Source: Albidovulum denitrificans
Lineage (GTDB): Bacteria > Pseudomonadota > Alphaproteobacteria > Rhodobacterales > Rhodobacteraceae
Assembly: GCF_002973535.1 (NCBI RefSeq)
Contig: NZ_PVEP01000010.1
Coordinates: forward strand, 1-64,000
Reading direction: 5' to 3'
DNA: 64,000 nt
Position 1 is the first letter of the stretch, and each line of letters begins with the position of its first letter. Position numbers and translations under genes: made by a program. Positions 11,877 to 21,375 of this stretch are shown here, in pieces. Under the pieces are notes generated by a model. That model was not told where the DNA came from. It was given only the letters and a program-made list of their open reading frames with translations, and searched no databases.

Positions 11877-12079
11877 GCGAGCAGCCTTTCGGTCTGTCCT
11901 TCTGCGGGGCCCCCACCCGAAATGCAGATTGACTATGCGAACAAACTGCGGATTTTCTCCAATCTTGTCAAAAATCAGCGACTATTTTCCGGGGTGTGCA
12001 GGGCAATGCGGGGGGCGGTCGCCGCTTTGTCCACGGGGGCAAAACGGGGACCTGTCTAAAAGGACAAGTCCTTGAAATC

Positions 12080-12095
12080 TTAACACAACCTTAAC
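12080..12095. promoter_or_regulatory. CtrA-type binding site
   Basis: TTAACACAACCTTAAC matches the CtrA consensus TTAA-N7-TTAAC of alphaproteobacteria exactly. It lies 204 bp upstream of the Hint gene start, the only nearby gene that could be a target. The cell-cycle regulator CtrA in Rhodobacteraceae controls motility, gene transfer agent and related genes. Function at this site is inferred. Confidence 0.5.
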
Positions 12096-12115
12096 GTGCG
12101 AATCGGACTGTGAAA

Positions 12116-12151
12116 CTGGCGAAACCGGAAGGGGGGGGCCGGTTCCGCCAG
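12116..12151 (-). terminator. Terminator-like hairpin after the small gene
   Basis: The arms CTGGCGAAACCGG (12116-12128) and CCGGTTCCGCCAG (12139-12151) pair with one mismatch around a G-run loop. On the minus strand the hairpin is followed by TTTCAC. It lies about 77 bp downstream of the stop of the small gene at 12228 and probably ends its transcript. Confidence 0.6.
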
Positions 12152-12227
12152 TCCACAGGTCCGTGCGGGCGGCACGGGGGAGGTCGGCAAGGGATCGGGG
12201 TGCGGGAAACGGTGACGCGGGGCCGGA

Positions 12228-12335
12228 TCAGCGGCGTCTGGCGGCCTTGCGGGCGCCACGCTGCCAGGGGAGGATCAGGTCGGACCGGGTGCTTTCGGCC
12301 AGAACCCATTGCATCCAGCGACGCGTCGGTTTCAT
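12228..12335 (-). CDS. Small basic protein of 35 residues
   Basis: The frame begins MKPTRRWMQWVLAES and ends LPWQRGARKAARRR, rich in Arg/Lys and Trp. The ATG is preceded by AAAGGAG at the ideal distance, one of the best ribosome binding sites in the window, and a terminator-like hairpin follows. I believe similar short proteins with LPW-RG-R motifs occur near other Rhodobacteraceae genes but cannot name a family. It lies 153 bp downstream of pgeF on the same strand. No membrane segment is evident; nucleic-acid or ribosome binding is possible from the charge. Confidence 0.7.
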   Translation of the reverse strand: MKPTRRWMQWVLAESTRSDLILPWQRGARKAARRR

Positions 12336-12488
12336 GAAGTGCTCCTTTGCCTCAAGACGCGGCCTGCATTGGGCCGCCGGTGCCGGATCTTGCGCCCGGC
12401 TACGTCCTTCATCGCACCGCAATGCGGCGGGTTTTGGGCAAGGGTGGAGGGATTGTGTGGCTTTTGCCGTGGCGGTCAGGGCGCCCGG

Positions 12489-13244
12489 TCAGATGCGGAT
12501 GGCCGAGATCAGGCGGCCGTAATCGGCTTCATGCCGGTGGACGGAGCGGCGGTAGCTGTAGAAGCGCGCGGCATCCTCATAGGTGCAGTGCCGGGTCCAT
12601 TCGGCAAGGCCGACGCCGTGGCTGCGCAGCCGGTGCAGTCCGAAGGCGGGCAGGTCGAAATGGACCCGGTCGCCGCTGCCACCGGCGAAAAAGCGGCCAT
12701 AGTCGGGGTCTTCGGTCAGGAATTCCTCAAGAAACTCGGGTCCGACCTCATAGGCGCGCTGGCTGATGGTCGGGCCGATCACCGCGCGGACCTTTTCGCG
12801 TCGCGCGCCAAGCGCCTCCATCGCGTCCACCGTCGCCTCAAGCACGCCGCCCAGCGCGCCGCGCCAGCCGGCATGGGCCGCGCCGATGACCTTCGCCTCG
12901 GGGTCGGCGAACAGGACGGGTTCGCAATCGGCGGTCAGGACGGTCAGCGCGATGCCGGGCGTCGCCGTCACCAGCGCATCGGCGCGGGGGGAAGAGGAAA
13001 GCGGCCCGGTCACGGTGACGACATCGGCGGAATGCACCTGATGCAGGCCCGCAAGATCGGTGGCGGCGACGCCAAGCGCCTCGGCCACACGGGCGCGGTT
13101 GATCGCGACCGCCTCGCTTTGGTCGGACGATCCCGCGCCGCAGTTCAGCCCCTGGAAGATGCCCGAGGATGCGCCGCCCTTGCGTGTGAAGAAACCGTGC
13201 CGGAACGGGGCGAGCGCGGGGTGGGTCAGGATTTCCAGCGTCAT
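12489..13244 (-). CDS. pgeF: Purine nucleoside phosphorylase-like / laccase-domain protein PgeF
   Basis: A 251-residue protein of the YfiH/DUF152 family. Metal ligands are visible in HQVHSADV, LTADCEPVLFAD and AAHAGWRGALGGV, the His-Cys-His set of the family. YfiH corrects mis-incorporated residues in peptidoglycan precursors in E. coli, while other homologues act as purine nucleoside phosphorylases, so the exact role here is open. Its start overlaps the stop of the methyltransferase gene upstream (ATGA), making it the last member of lgt-midA-pgeF. Confidence 0.93.
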   Translation of the reverse strand: MTLEILTHPALAPFRHGFFTRKGGASSGIFQGLNCGAGSSDQSEAVAINRARVAEALGVAATDLAGLHQVHSADVVTVTGPLSSSPRADALVTATPGIALTVLTADCEPVLFADPEAKVIGAAHAGWRGALGGVLEATVDAMEALGARREKVRAVIGPTISQRAYEVGPEFLEEFLTEDPDYGRFFAGGSGDRVHFDLPAFGLHRLRSHGVGLAEWTRHCTYEDAARFYSYRRSVHRHEADYGRLISAIRI

Positions 13245-14317
13245 CGCATGGGGTCCAGTCCGGGCGGGGTCGCGTTTCCGGCCGGATAACAGGCCAGTAC
13301 CTTGAACAACTGACCCATTTCTTCGGCATCGGTCAAGCGGCGATGCGCGGCGCGGTGGCTTTGCAGCGCCTCGCCGCCAAGATTGCGCGCCAGCGCCTCG
13401 GCCCGCGCGCCGATGCCCAGACGGGTCAGGAATGCGCCCTGCGGGGTCATCGCGCTGACGTCGCAGCCCGCGCCCCGGAACGCCGCCGCCAGCGCCTGAA
13501 AATCCACATGCGCGGTCAGGTCGGCCTCTCCCGGTGTGGCGAAGGGGTCCTCGAACCGATGCGCGCGCAGCGCTTGAAGCGTGTCGCCGCGCGACTGCCA
13601 GCCGCCATAGTCGATGGTCAGGGCGATACCGCCATGGGCGGCGATGCGGCGGGCGATTTCCGTGGCGATCGCGGGCAGGGCGGGGCAGGTTTCGACCATC
13701 CCGCCCTCGGCCGTGTCTTCCAGCCGGTCGGTCAGCTCGCCATAGCGCGTTTCCGGCCCGAAGGCGGGGGCAAGCCGACCCTCGGCCGCTGTCACATGCC
13801 GCTCCCGCCAGCCCGCGCCCGACCGCAGGAATTGCCGGATCGGCAGGGCGTCGAAGAACTCGTTGGCGATCAGGTAAAGCGGGCCTTCGGGCAGGTCTTC
13901 GACACGGTCATGCCAAGCGCTGACCGCCGCACCAAGGGTCGCCGCCTGCCGCGCCCTCAACGTCGGTGAGGTTTCCACCAGATGCACACGCGCCGCGTCC
14001 ACCAGCCCCGGCACGGACTTCATCGCCCGCAGCGTATCGGCCATCAGCGTCCCGCGCCCCGGCCCGATCTCGGCCAGCACAAAGGGGGCAGGGCGGCCCT
14101 GATCCAGCCAGCACTGGGCGAGGAAAAGGCCGATCAGTTCCCCGAACATCTGGCTGATTTCCGGCGCGGTGGTGAAATCGCCCGCCTGCCCGAAGGGGTC
14201 GCGGGTGGAATAATAGCCATGGCGCGGGTGCATCAGACATTCGGCCATGTATTCCGCGATGGTGATCGGCCCCGTGGCCGCGATCCTTGCGGCGAGAATC
14301 CCGGCCAGCGGTGTCAT
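13241..14317 (-). CDS. MidA/NDUFAF7-like SAM-dependent methyltransferase
   Basis: A 358-residue protein of the COG1565 family. Conserved segments are [34 protein letters not shown], the SAM motif [18 protein letters not shown] and [12 protein letters not shown]. In mitochondria the homologue methylates an arginine of complex I subunit NDUFS2; the bacterial target is not settled. The ATG at 14317 overlaps the lgt stop by four bases and its stop overlaps the pgeF start, so the three genes form a coupled unit. Confidence 0.92.
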   Translation of the reverse strand: MTPLAGILAARIAATGPITIAEYMAECLMHPRHGYYSTRDPFGQAGDFTTAPEISQMFGELIGLFLAQCWLDQGRPAPFVLAEIGPGRGTLMADTLRAMKSVPGLVDAARVHLVETSPTLRARQAATLGAAVSAWHDRVEDLPEGPLYLIANEFFDALPIRQFLRSGAGWRERHVTAAEGRLAPAFGPETRYGELTDRLEDTAEGGMVETCPALPAIATEIARRIAAHGGIALTIDYGGWQSRGDTLQALRAHRFEDPFATPGEADLTAHVDFQALAAAFRGAGCDVSAMTPQGAFLTRLGIGARAEALARNLGGEALQSHRAAHRRLTDAEEMGQLFKVLACYPAGNATPPGLDPMR

Positions 14318-15195
14318 GCCCGCGCCTTCGCCCGCACGATCAGCCAAAGGCCCGCAAGGATCATCGGCAGCGACAGAAGCTGTCCCATCGACAGCCCGAC
14401 GGGGCCGAGTTGCAGGACATGGCCCAGCGGGTTGCCCGCCGTGATGAACTGCGCGTCGGCCTGACGGACGAATTCGACGATAAAGCGCGATAGGCCATAG
14501 CCGGTCAGGAAGGCGCCGGTGATCAGGCCCGGCCGCTTCAGCGCCCCCCGCGACAAGAGCAGCAACAGGATCAGCCCGAGGATCAGCCCCTCCATCCCGG
14601 CCTCGTAAAGCTGGCTCGGGTGGCGGGCGCAAAGTCCCGGCTCGATACCCGCGCAATCCTGCGCCGCCGGGCCGGGGAAGATCACGCCCCAGGGCAGATC
14701 GGTCGGGCGGCCCCACAGTTCAGCATTGATGAAATTCGCGATCCGGCCAAGGAAAAGGCCGACCGGCGCCACCAGCGCCATCGCGTCCGCCACCTGCATC
14801 GGCGGCGCGCCATAGCGGCGGCAGAACCACAGCCCCGCCACCACGACGCCAAGGAAGCCGCCGTGAAAGGACATGCCGCCTTCCCAGACCTTCAACACCT
14901 CAAGCGGATGGGACAGGTAATAGCCCGGCTGGTAGAACAGCACATAGCCCAGCCGACCGCCAAGGACGACGCCGAGGATGACGGCGGTGAACAGATCCTC
15001 CACCCGCCGTGGCTCCATCGGCGCTGTGTCGGCGGGCCAGAGACCGGGCCGCTTCATCAGCGCCACAAGGATGCGCCAGCCGATGACAAGGCCGATGATA
15101 TAGGCCAGCGCGTAGAAGCGCAGCGTCAGGTCCCAGCCGAAAAGCGGGATCGTCAGGCCGTTGGGAATGTCTGGAAAGCGGATCGCGGCGAGCAT
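14314..15195 (-). CDS. lgt: Prolipoprotein diacylglyceryl transferase
   Basis: A 293-residue inner-membrane protein with about seven transmembrane segments. It has the Lgt signature with essential residues in [24 protein letters not shown] and [16 protein letters not shown], and the C-terminal motif [12 protein letters not shown]. Lgt attaches diacylglycerol to the lipobox cysteine of prolipoproteins, the first step of lipoprotein maturation. GGAGGACAC precedes the ATG at 15195. It leads the lgt-midA-pgeF unit. Confidence 0.97.
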   Translation of the reverse strand: MLAAIRFPDIPNGLTIPLFGWDLTLRFYALAYIIGLVIGWRILVALMKRPGLWPADTAPMEPRRVEDLFTAVILGVVLGGRLGYVLFYQPGYYLSHPLEVLKVWEGGMSFHGGFLGVVVAGLWFCRRYGAPPMQVADAMALVAPVGLFLGRIANFINAELWGRPTDLPWGVIFPGPAAQDCAGIEPGLCARHPSQLYEAGMEGLILGLILLLLLSRGALKRPGLITGAFLTGYGLSRFIVEFVRQADAQFITAGNPLGHVLQLGPVGLSMGQLLSLPMILAGLWLIVRAKARA

Positions 15196-15311
15196 GTGTC
15201 CTCCTGCGGCCTCTCTCAGACCTTCTCCCTGCGGCGAAGTCAACCTTGAGCTTTGCGGCGCCGGTGCGCATATAGGCCACAAGACCGAGATGGCCCGAAC
15301 GGAGGCACCAG

Positions 15312-15566
15312 ATGACCGGACCGAACAAGCTTTTCGACGATCTGTCGAAGCTTATGACCAATGCCATGGGCGTCGCACAGGGGGCGAGGACCGAGGCCGA
15401 GACGGCGATGAAGTCCTGGATGGACCGCTGGCTGGCCGACCGCGACTTTGTCACGCGCGAGGAATTCGATGCGGTCCGCGCCATGGCGCAGAAGGCGCGG
15501 GAAGAGAATGAGGCGCTGAAAGCCCGGATCGAGGCGCTGGAAAAAACGAAGCCCGCCAAGGGCTGA
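15312..15566 (+). CDS. UbiK-like accessory factor (BMFP domain)
   Basis: An 84-residue protein with an amphipathic N-terminal helix ([20 protein letters not shown]) and a C-terminal coiled coil ([20 protein letters not shown]). This is the YqiC/UbiK membrane-fusogenic-protein plan; UbiK supports ubiquinone synthesis under aerobic conditions. AACGGAGGC upstream supplies a ribosome binding site. It diverges from lgt and is followed after 10 bp by the MaoC-like gene. Confidence 0.88.
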   Translation: MTGPNKLFDDLSKLMTNAMGVAQGARTEAETAMKSWMDRWLADRDFVTREEFDAVRAMAQKAREENEALKARIEALEKTKPAKG

Positions 15567-15576
15567 GCGGTCGGGG

Positions 15577-16407
15577 ATGCTGCCCTCGGAAAGCGATTTC
15601 GCAGACTGGATCGGGCGCAGCTTCACGCGCCGGGAGCCGGTCGGCGAAAGGTTGGTCGAGGGGTTTCGCGCGACGCTGGGGCCTTGGCTGGCCGATCAGG
15701 ACGCACCACCGGGGCTGCACTGGTGCCTTTGCCCCGACATGGTGGGGGCCGATCAGCTTGGTCGCGACGCCCATCCGCGCACCGGCCTCTTTCTGCCCGC
15801 CCTGCCATTCCCGCGCCGGATGTGGGCGGGTGGATCGCTTGACCTGACGGGCCGGTTCCGCCCCGGCGATCTGGTGACGCGGACGACGACCATCGAAAGC
15901 ATCCGCTTCCGGCAGGGCCGCAGCGGTCCCCTGGGCTTCGTCGCCGTCCGGCATCTTTATGCGGTGGACGGGCAGATGGTGCTGGATGAGGTGCATGACA
16001 TCGTCTACCGCCCCGATCCCGTTCCCGGCACGGCAGAGACGCCGCCAGTTGCCCCCGACCTCGGCGCGCCCCTTGATGCGATGGAACTGACCCCTGATCC
16101 GGTCCTTCTCTTCCGGTTCTCCGCGCTGACCTTCAATGGCCACCGCATTCACTACGATCCCCCCTATGCGACCGGGGTTGAGGGCTATGACGGCCTTGTC
16201 GTGCATGGGCCGTTGCAGGCGGTCCTGATGCTGAACCTTGCCACGCGGGTGCTTGGGCGGGCGCCGCGAACGTTCCGCTACCGGGGCCTGTCGCCGCTGA
16301 CCGTCGGCAAACCCATCGCGGTCGAGGCGCATGGCGGGCAGGGCGGTCTTGCCCTGCGGGTGCGCATCACGGGCGGCCCGGTCACGATGGAGGCGGCGGC
16401 GGTTTAA
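15577..16407 (+). CDS. MaoC-like hydratase (FAS1-like / mesaconyl-C4-CoA hydratase type)
   Basis: A 276-residue double hot-dog protein. The N-terminal half matches FAS1-like dehydratase domains (PRRMWAGGSLDLTGRF) and the C-terminal half has the MaoC catalytic helix (FSALTFNGHRIHYDPPYA) with the catalytic Asn/His region. Such enzymes hydrate enoyl-CoA or mesaconyl-C4-CoA; substrate cannot be set from sequence alone. It ends 3 bp before the convergent aldehyde dehydrogenase. Confidence 0.85.
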   Translation: MLPSESDFADWIGRSFTRREPVGERLVEGFRATLGPWLADQDAPPGLHWCLCPDMVGADQLGRDAHPRTGLFLPALPFPRRMWAGGSLDLTGRFRPGDLVTRTTTIESIRFRQGRSGPLGFVAVRHLYAVDGQMVLDEVHDIVYRPDPVPGTAETPPVAPDLGAPLDAMELTPDPVLLFRFSALTFNGHRIHYDPPYATGVEGYDGLVVHGPLQAVLMLNLATRVLGRAPRTFRYRGLSPLTVGKPIAVEAHGGQGGLALRVRITGGPVTMEAAAV

Positions 16408-16410
16408 GCC

Positions 16411-17871
16411 TTAGCCATGCCAGGCCGCGACGGTCTTCAGCGTGGTGAAGCCGTAAAGCGCCTCAAACCCCTTCTCGCGTCCGTGGCCCGACTTGCCGGT
16501 GCCGCCAAAGGGAAGCTCGACCCCGCCGCCCGCGCCGTAATTGTTCAGGAAGACCTGCCCCGCGCGCACCTTCCGCGCCATCCGCATCGCCCTCCCGAGG
16601 TCCTGCGTCCAGACCCCGGCGACAAGGCCATAATCGGTGCCGTTGGCGATGGCGGTTGCCTCCTCCTCATCCTCGAAGGGGATGACGACCTGCACCGGGC
16701 CGAAAATCTCGTCCTGCGCCAGAACGTGATCGGGCCGCGCATCGGCGTAGAGGCGGGGTGTCAGGTAAAAGCCCCCGGCGGGCGCGTCTTTGGCGATCCT
16801 CCCCTCGGCGGCCAGCGTCAGCCCGTCCGCCAGCGCCAGCATCCCCGCGATGCGGTCCTTCTGTCGGGCCGAGATGATCGGGCCAAGGTCGAGGTCATCA
16901 AGCGCCGGACCCGCGGTCAGCGCAGCGATTTTCGAGCCCATCTTCTCCACCACCTCCGCATAGCGGCTGCGCTGGACCAGAATGCGCGACCCGGCGGAAC
17001 AGGTCTGCCCGGCGTTCTGGATGCCCGCATTGACAAGGAAGGGCAGCGCGCGGTCCAGATCGGCATCGGCGAAGACGAGTTGCGGCGACTTGCCGCCCAG
17101 TTCCAGGGTCACCGGCACGATGTTCTTCGCCGCCGCCTCCTGCACCATCCGCCCGACCGGGACCGAGCCGGTGAAGGAGACGTGGTTGACGCCGGGATGG
17201 GCGGCCAGCGCCGCGCCCGCCTCGGCGCCAAGGCCGGTGACGATGTTGATCGCGCCGGGCGGAAAGCCCGCCTCTTCCGCCAGTCGCGCCAGCGCCAGCG
17301 CTGTCAGGCAGGCATCCTCGGCCGGTTTCACGACACAGGCATTGCCCGCCGCCAGCGCTGCGCCCACGGACCGTCCAAGGATCTGCATCGGGTAGTTCCA
17401 CGGCACGATATGGCCGGTCACACCATGGGGCTCGCGCAGCGTATAGACGGTATAGCCGTCCAGATAGGGGATCGTCTCGCCCATCAGCTTGTCGGCCGCG
17501 CCGCCGTAGAATTCCATGTAGCGCGCCATCGCCAGCGCATCGGTCCGTGCCTGTTTCAGGGGTTTGCCGACGTCCAGCGCCTCGATCCGGGCAAGGTCTT
17601 CGGCGCGGTCCTCGATGATCCGCGCCAGGCGCAGCATCAGCCGCCCGCGTTCCGCCGCCGTCAGCCGCCCCCAGGCGCCGTCCCGCGCGGCCCCGGCCGC
17701 CGCGACGGCGGCATCCACATCCCCGGCCCGCCCGCGCGCGATCGTGCAAAGAAGCGTCCCGTCCGAGGGGTTGGCGACCTCAAGCACCTCGCCCGCCGCC
17801 GCAGGCCCCCAGACCCCGCCGATCAGGATCTCATCCGCCGGAAACCACGTCACGCCATGCTTCGCCATCAT
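16411..17871 (-). CDS. NAD(P)-dependent aldehyde dehydrogenase, possibly lactaldehyde dehydrogenase
   Basis: A 486-residue ALDH superfamily protein. The oxyanion Asn is in the IVPWNYPM segment, the general-base Glu in TLELGGKSP and the nucleophile Cys in NAGQTCSAGSR. It is 63 bp downstream of rhaA on the same strand, making a rhaD-rhaA-aldehyde dehydrogenase order. Rhamnulose-1-phosphate cleavage yields L-lactaldehyde, so an aldehyde dehydrogenase that oxidises it to lactate would finish the pathway. This assignment follows from position; the substrate is not shown by sequence. Confidence 0.88.
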   Translation of the reverse strand: MMAKHGVTWFPADEILIGGVWGPAAAGEVLEVANPSDGTLLCTIARGRAGDVDAAVAAAGAARDGAWGRLTAAERGRLMLRLARIIEDRAEDLARIEALDVGKPLKQARTDALAMARYMEFYGGAADKLMGETIPYLDGYTVYTLREPHGVTGHIVPWNYPMQILGRSVGAALAAGNACVVKPAEDACLTALALARLAEEAGFPPGAINIVTGLGAEAGAALAAHPGVNHVSFTGSVPVGRMVQEAAAKNIVPVTLELGGKSPQLVFADADLDRALPFLVNAGIQNAGQTCSAGSRILVQRSRYAEVVEKMGSKIAALTAGPALDDLDLGPIISARQKDRIAGMLALADGLTLAAEGRIAKDAPAGGFYLTPRLYADARPDHVLAQDEIFGPVQVVIPFEDEEEATAIANGTDYGLVAGVWTQDLGRAMRMARKVRAGQVFLNNYGAGGGVELPFGGTGKSGHGREKGFEALYGFTTLKTVAAWHG

Positions 17872-17934
17872 CGCCCCCGCCTATTGCCGCGCCGAGGAAG
17901 TCACAGCGGCGGGTCGGGGTCAAGGAAGGGGCGA

Positions 17935-19179
17935 TCAGCCCCGGCTGGCGACGGCGGCCTGATAGCGGTCAAGTTCGCCGATCAGCGCCTGACCCGTGGG
18001 GCGATCTTGGCGCGCGCAGAACTCTGCCCAGACGGCGGCGAAGGGCAGGTCCTTGACCTCCTCGGTCAGAAGAAGGCGCGCGGTATGGTCCAGCCTCTCT
18101 TCCGCCGCCTTCAGCCGCGCCTGCGGCAGAAGAAGCGCGCGCAGAAGCGCCTTTTGCATGTTGCGCGTGCCGATGACCCAGGCCGCCGTCCGGCTGATCG
18201 TGGCATCGAAGAAATCAAGGCCGATATGGGTCCGCCCCAAGAGGTCGGCGAAGACAAGTTCCTGCGCCATGGACAGGATGTCGTCACCAAGAAGGATCAC
18301 ATGATCGCTGTCCCAGCGCATCGGGCGCGAGACGTGCAGCAGGATCTCATCCACCGACAGGGCGACGGAGGACAGCTTGTCGGCGACATTCTCCGTCGGG
18401 TGGAAATGGCCCATGTCGAGGCATAGCACCATGTCCTTGCGGATCGCGTAGCCAAGGTAGAATTCGTGGCTGCCGACGGTGCAGGCCTCGACCCCGATGC
18501 CAAAGAGCTTCGATTCCACGGCGTCCCGCATATGGGCGCGGTCGTGGCTTTCCGCCGTCATCGCGTCCAGCGAGGCTTCAAGCCGCCGCCTTGCGGCCAT
18601 GCGGTCCACGGGAATGTCCTTGTAGCCGTCCGGTACCCAGATGTTGTTGACCGCAGCGCTTCCCAGTGCCGCTCCGATCCGGGCGGCAATCTCGCGCGTG
18701 CGGCGGCCATGTTCGATCCAGAAATCGCGGATGCCCGCGTCGGGATGGGCAAGCGTCAGGTTGTCGTCGGCCTTGGCATGGGCGAAGAAGGTCGGGTTGA
18801 AGTCGATGCCGATCCCCTGATCCCTCGCCCAGTCCACCCAAGGGGCGAAATGGCGATATTCGATCGCGTCGCGGTCCGGGCTTTCGTCGGTGTCGAGGTA
18901 GCAGGCATGCAGGTTCAGCCGGTGCTTGCCGGGGATCTGCGCATAGGCGAATTCCAGGTCCGCGCGCAACTCGTCCGGGCTGCGCGCGCGGCCCGGATGG
19001 TTGCCGGTGGCCTGAATGCCGCCGCCCGAGGTGCCGGATTTCTTCTCGAACCCCGCCACATCGTCGCCCTGCCAGCAATGGACCGAAATCGGGATGGTCG
19101 CGATCCGGGCAAGTGCTGCCTCGGTATCGACGCCCCAGTCGGCGAAGACCTCTTTCGCGATGTCATAGCTTCTGGACAT
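17935..19179 (-). CDS. rhaA: L-rhamnose isomerase
   Basis: A 414-residue protein with close similarity over its full length to E. coli RhaA, including ISVHCWQGDDVAGFE, GGGIQATGNHPGRAR, DAVESKLFGIGVEACTVGS, CLDMGHFHPTE and HVSRPMRWDSDHV, which carry the metal-binding residues. It converts L-rhamnose to L-rhamnulose in the cytoplasm. The start at 19179 is chosen because it opens the conserved region and follows an AGGGGGG site. It is 19 bp downstream of rhaD. Confidence 0.96.
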   Translation of the reverse strand: MSRSYDIAKEVFADWGVDTEAALARIATIPISVHCWQGDDVAGFEKKSGTSGGGIQATGNHPGRARSPDELRADLEFAYAQIPGKHRLNLHACYLDTDESPDRDAIEYRHFAPWVDWARDQGIGIDFNPTFFAHAKADDNLTLAHPDAGIRDFWIEHGRRTREIAARIGAALGSAAVNNIWVPDGYKDIPVDRMAARRRLEASLDAMTAESHDRAHMRDAVESKLFGIGVEACTVGSHEFYLGYAIRKDMVLCLDMGHFHPTENVADKLSSVALSVDEILLHVSRPMRWDSDHVILLGDDILSMAQELVFADLLGRTHIGLDFFDATISRTAAWVIGTRNMQKALLRALLLPQARLKAAEERLDHTARLLLTEEVKDLPFAAVWAEFCARQDRPTGQALIGELDRYQAAVASRG

Positions 19180-19198
19180 GGCCGTTCCCCCCCTGACC

Positions 19199-21301
19199 TC
19201 AGCGCGTGAAGGCCTGCACGTTGCCGGCATCGACATTCAGGATATTGCCGGTGGATTTCGACGCGTGGTCGGAGGCGAAGAAATACGCGGCTTCGGCGAT
19301 GTCCTCGGGGTAGACCGAGCGTTTCAGCATGGAGCGCTGGCGATACATCTCCTCCAGCCCCTCCTTGTCGGTCTTGTAGGTCGAGGCGCGTTGGTCGAGC
19401 CATTCGCCCGACCAGATCTTCGACCCGCGCAGCACCGCGTCGGGGTTGACCACGTTCACCCGGATGCCCGCCTCGGCCCCTTCCAGCGCAAGGCAGCGGG
19501 CCAGATGGATTTCCGCCGCCTTGGCGGTGCAATAGGCCGAGGCATTGGGCGAGGCGGCAAGGCCGTTCTTCGAGGCGACGAAGATGATCGACCCACCCAT
19601 GTCCTGCGCCCGCATCATGCGGAACGCCGCCCGGCTGACGAGGAAATAGCCGGTGGACAGGATGTCCATGTTCTTGTTCCAGAGCGCGAGCGAGGTGTCC
19701 TCCACCGGCGCGGATGAGGCGATCCCGGCGTTGGAGACAAGGATGTCGACCCCGCCGAATTCGACCGCCATCACTGCATAGGCGGCAGCGACGGCGGTTT
19801 CGTCGGTGACGTTCATCGCCACCGTGCGCACCACGTCCTTGCCGTGCCGTTTGGCCAGTGCCGCGCCGGTATCGGCCAGCGCCGCCGCGTCGATATCGGC
19901 CAGCATCACGCAGGCGCCCTCGGCCAGGTAGCGCTCGGCCGTGGCCGATCCGATGCCACCCGCCCCGCCGGTCACCAGCGCGACGCGCCCGGCCAGCGAT
20001 TTCGGCTTCGGCATCCGTTGCAGCTTTGCCTCTTCCAGCAACCAGTATTCGATGTCGAAGGCCTCCTGCTCGGGCAGGCCGACATAGGTGCTGACCGAGG
20101 ACGCGCCGCGCATCACGTTGATGGCGTTGACGTAGAACTCGCCCGAGATTCGGGCCGTCGCCTTGTCCCTGGCGAAGGTGATCATGCCGACGCCCGGCAC
20201 CAGATAGACCACCGCGTTCGGGTCGCGCAGGGCGGGGCTGTCGGGGTGCTTGCAGCGGTCGTAGTAGGCCGCGTAGTCGGCCCGGTAGGCCGCGACCGCA
20301 TCGGCAAGGCCCGCCAGCGTGGCGTCGACGTCCGGCCGGGCGGGATCGAAGGCCACGACCAGCGGCCGGATCTTGGTGCGCAGGAAGTGGTCGGGGCAGG
20401 AGGTGCCAAGCGCCGCGAGCGGTTCCATATTCCTTGCGTTGACGAATTCCAGCACCGCGTCGCTGTCGTCGAAATGGCCGACCATGGCCTGCTGGCCCGA
20501 GATCATGCCCCGGATCGCGGGCATCAGGCGGCTGGCGACGTCGCGGCGCTGATCGGCGGGCAGGCTTTGGTGCTTCGCGCCGCCAAAGGCCGGGACGCCC
20601 GCGGTGCGTTCGGCGAACCAGTCCATCGCCTGCTGGATGACCCGCAGTGTCAGCTCGTAGCACTCCCTGGCGTCATCGGCCCAGGTGAACAGCCCGTGGC
20701 TTTCAAGGATGACGCCCTTGGCATTGGGGTTCTCCCGACAGAAGGTCTCAAGCCACAGGCCCAGTTCATAGCCCGGCCGCTTCCACGGTAGCCAGCCGAT
20801 CTCATCCCCAAAGATCTCTTGCGTCAGCGCCTTCGAATTCTGCGACGCCGCAATCGCGATGATCGCGTCGGGGTGCATGTGGTCGACGTGTTTCTTCGGC
20901 ACATAGGCGTGCAGCGGCGTGTCGATGGAGGCGGCGCGCGGGTTCAGGTTGAAGGTGCAGTGGGGCAGGTAGCCCACCATCTCATCCTCGAACTCCGGCC
21001 CGCGATAGACGCCTTTCAGCGCGTTCAGCTTGTCCATGTAAAGCGTCGCGAAACCGTCCATCCTGATCGACCCGACATCGCCGCCCGATCCCTTGACCCA
21101 GAGGACCTCGACCGCCTCGCCGCTCAGCGGGTCCGTCTCCATCGCCTTGGCCGAGGTGTTGCCGCCGCCGTAATTGGTGATGCGCTTGTCGCTGCCCAGC
21201 AGGTTGGAGCGGTAGAGGAGCTTTTCCGATTCGCTCATCCCCTTTGCCCTGCCGTCGTCCCAGCCGTTTGCAAGGCGCTGATTCTCAGCGGTTTTCAGCA
21301 T
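19199..21301 (-). CDS. rhaD: Bifunctional rhamnulose-1-phosphate aldolase / short-chain dehydrogenase
   Basis: A 700-residue two-domain protein. The N-terminal class II aldolase/adducin domain (about 25-420) has the His residues for metal binding (HMHPDAIIA and LESHGLFTW). The C-terminal SDR domain (about 435-700) has the NAD motif TGGAGGIGSA and the YCTAKAA catalytic pair. The first half splits rhamnulose-1-phosphate to dihydroxyacetone phosphate and L-lactaldehyde; the second acts on lactaldehyde. The fused type is known from Rhizobium and Bacillus (RhaD/YuxG). It is the first gene of the minus-strand arm, transcribed away from rhaR. Confidence 0.95.
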   Translation of the reverse strand: MLKTAENQRLANGWDDGRAKGMSESEKLLYRSNLLGSDKRITNYGGGNTSAKAMETDPLSGEAVEVLWVKGSGGDVGSIRMDGFATLYMDKLNALKGVYRGPEFEDEMVGYLPHCTFNLNPRAASIDTPLHAYVPKKHVDHMHPDAIIAIAASQNSKALTQEIFGDEIGWLPWKRPGYELGLWLETFCRENPNAKGVILESHGLFTWADDARECYELTLRVIQQAMDWFAERTAGVPAFGGAKHQSLPADQRRDVASRLMPAIRGMISGQQAMVGHFDDSDAVLEFVNARNMEPLAALGTSCPDHFLRTKIRPLVVAFDPARPDVDATLAGLADAVAAYRADYAAYYDRCKHPDSPALRDPNAVVYLVPGVGMITFARDKATARISGEFYVNAINVMRGASSVSTYVGLPEQEAFDIEYWLLEEAKLQRMPKPKSLAGRVALVTGGAGGIGSATAERYLAEGACVMLADIDAAALADTGAALAKRHGKDVVRTVAMNVTDETAVAAAYAVMAVEFGGVDILVSNAGIASSAPVEDTSLALWNKNMDILSTGYFLVSRAAFRMMRAQDMGGSIIFVASKNGLAASPNASAYCTAKAAEIHLARCLALEGAEAGIRVNVVNPDAVLRGSKIWSGEWLDQRASTYKTDKEGLEEMYRQRSMLKRSVYPEDIAEAAYFFASDHASKSTGNILNVDAGNVQAFTR

Positions 21302-21375
21302 CGTTTCCTCCCGACAGGCGCGGGGGACGTCATGTCCCCGAATGCCGGAACGGTGCAGGGGGTGCGGCAGAATGT

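Larger units (their letters stand above)
11877..12227. other. Intergenic region upstream of the Hint gene
   Basis: No gene is supported here. The stretch contains an AT-rich segment (11920-12100), a small palindrome AAGGACAAGTCCTT at 12060-12073, a CtrA-type site at 12080-12095 and a terminator-like hairpin at 12116-12151. It probably holds the promoter of the minus-strand Hint gene and the end of the transcript of the small gene at 12228-12335. Confidence 0.5.
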
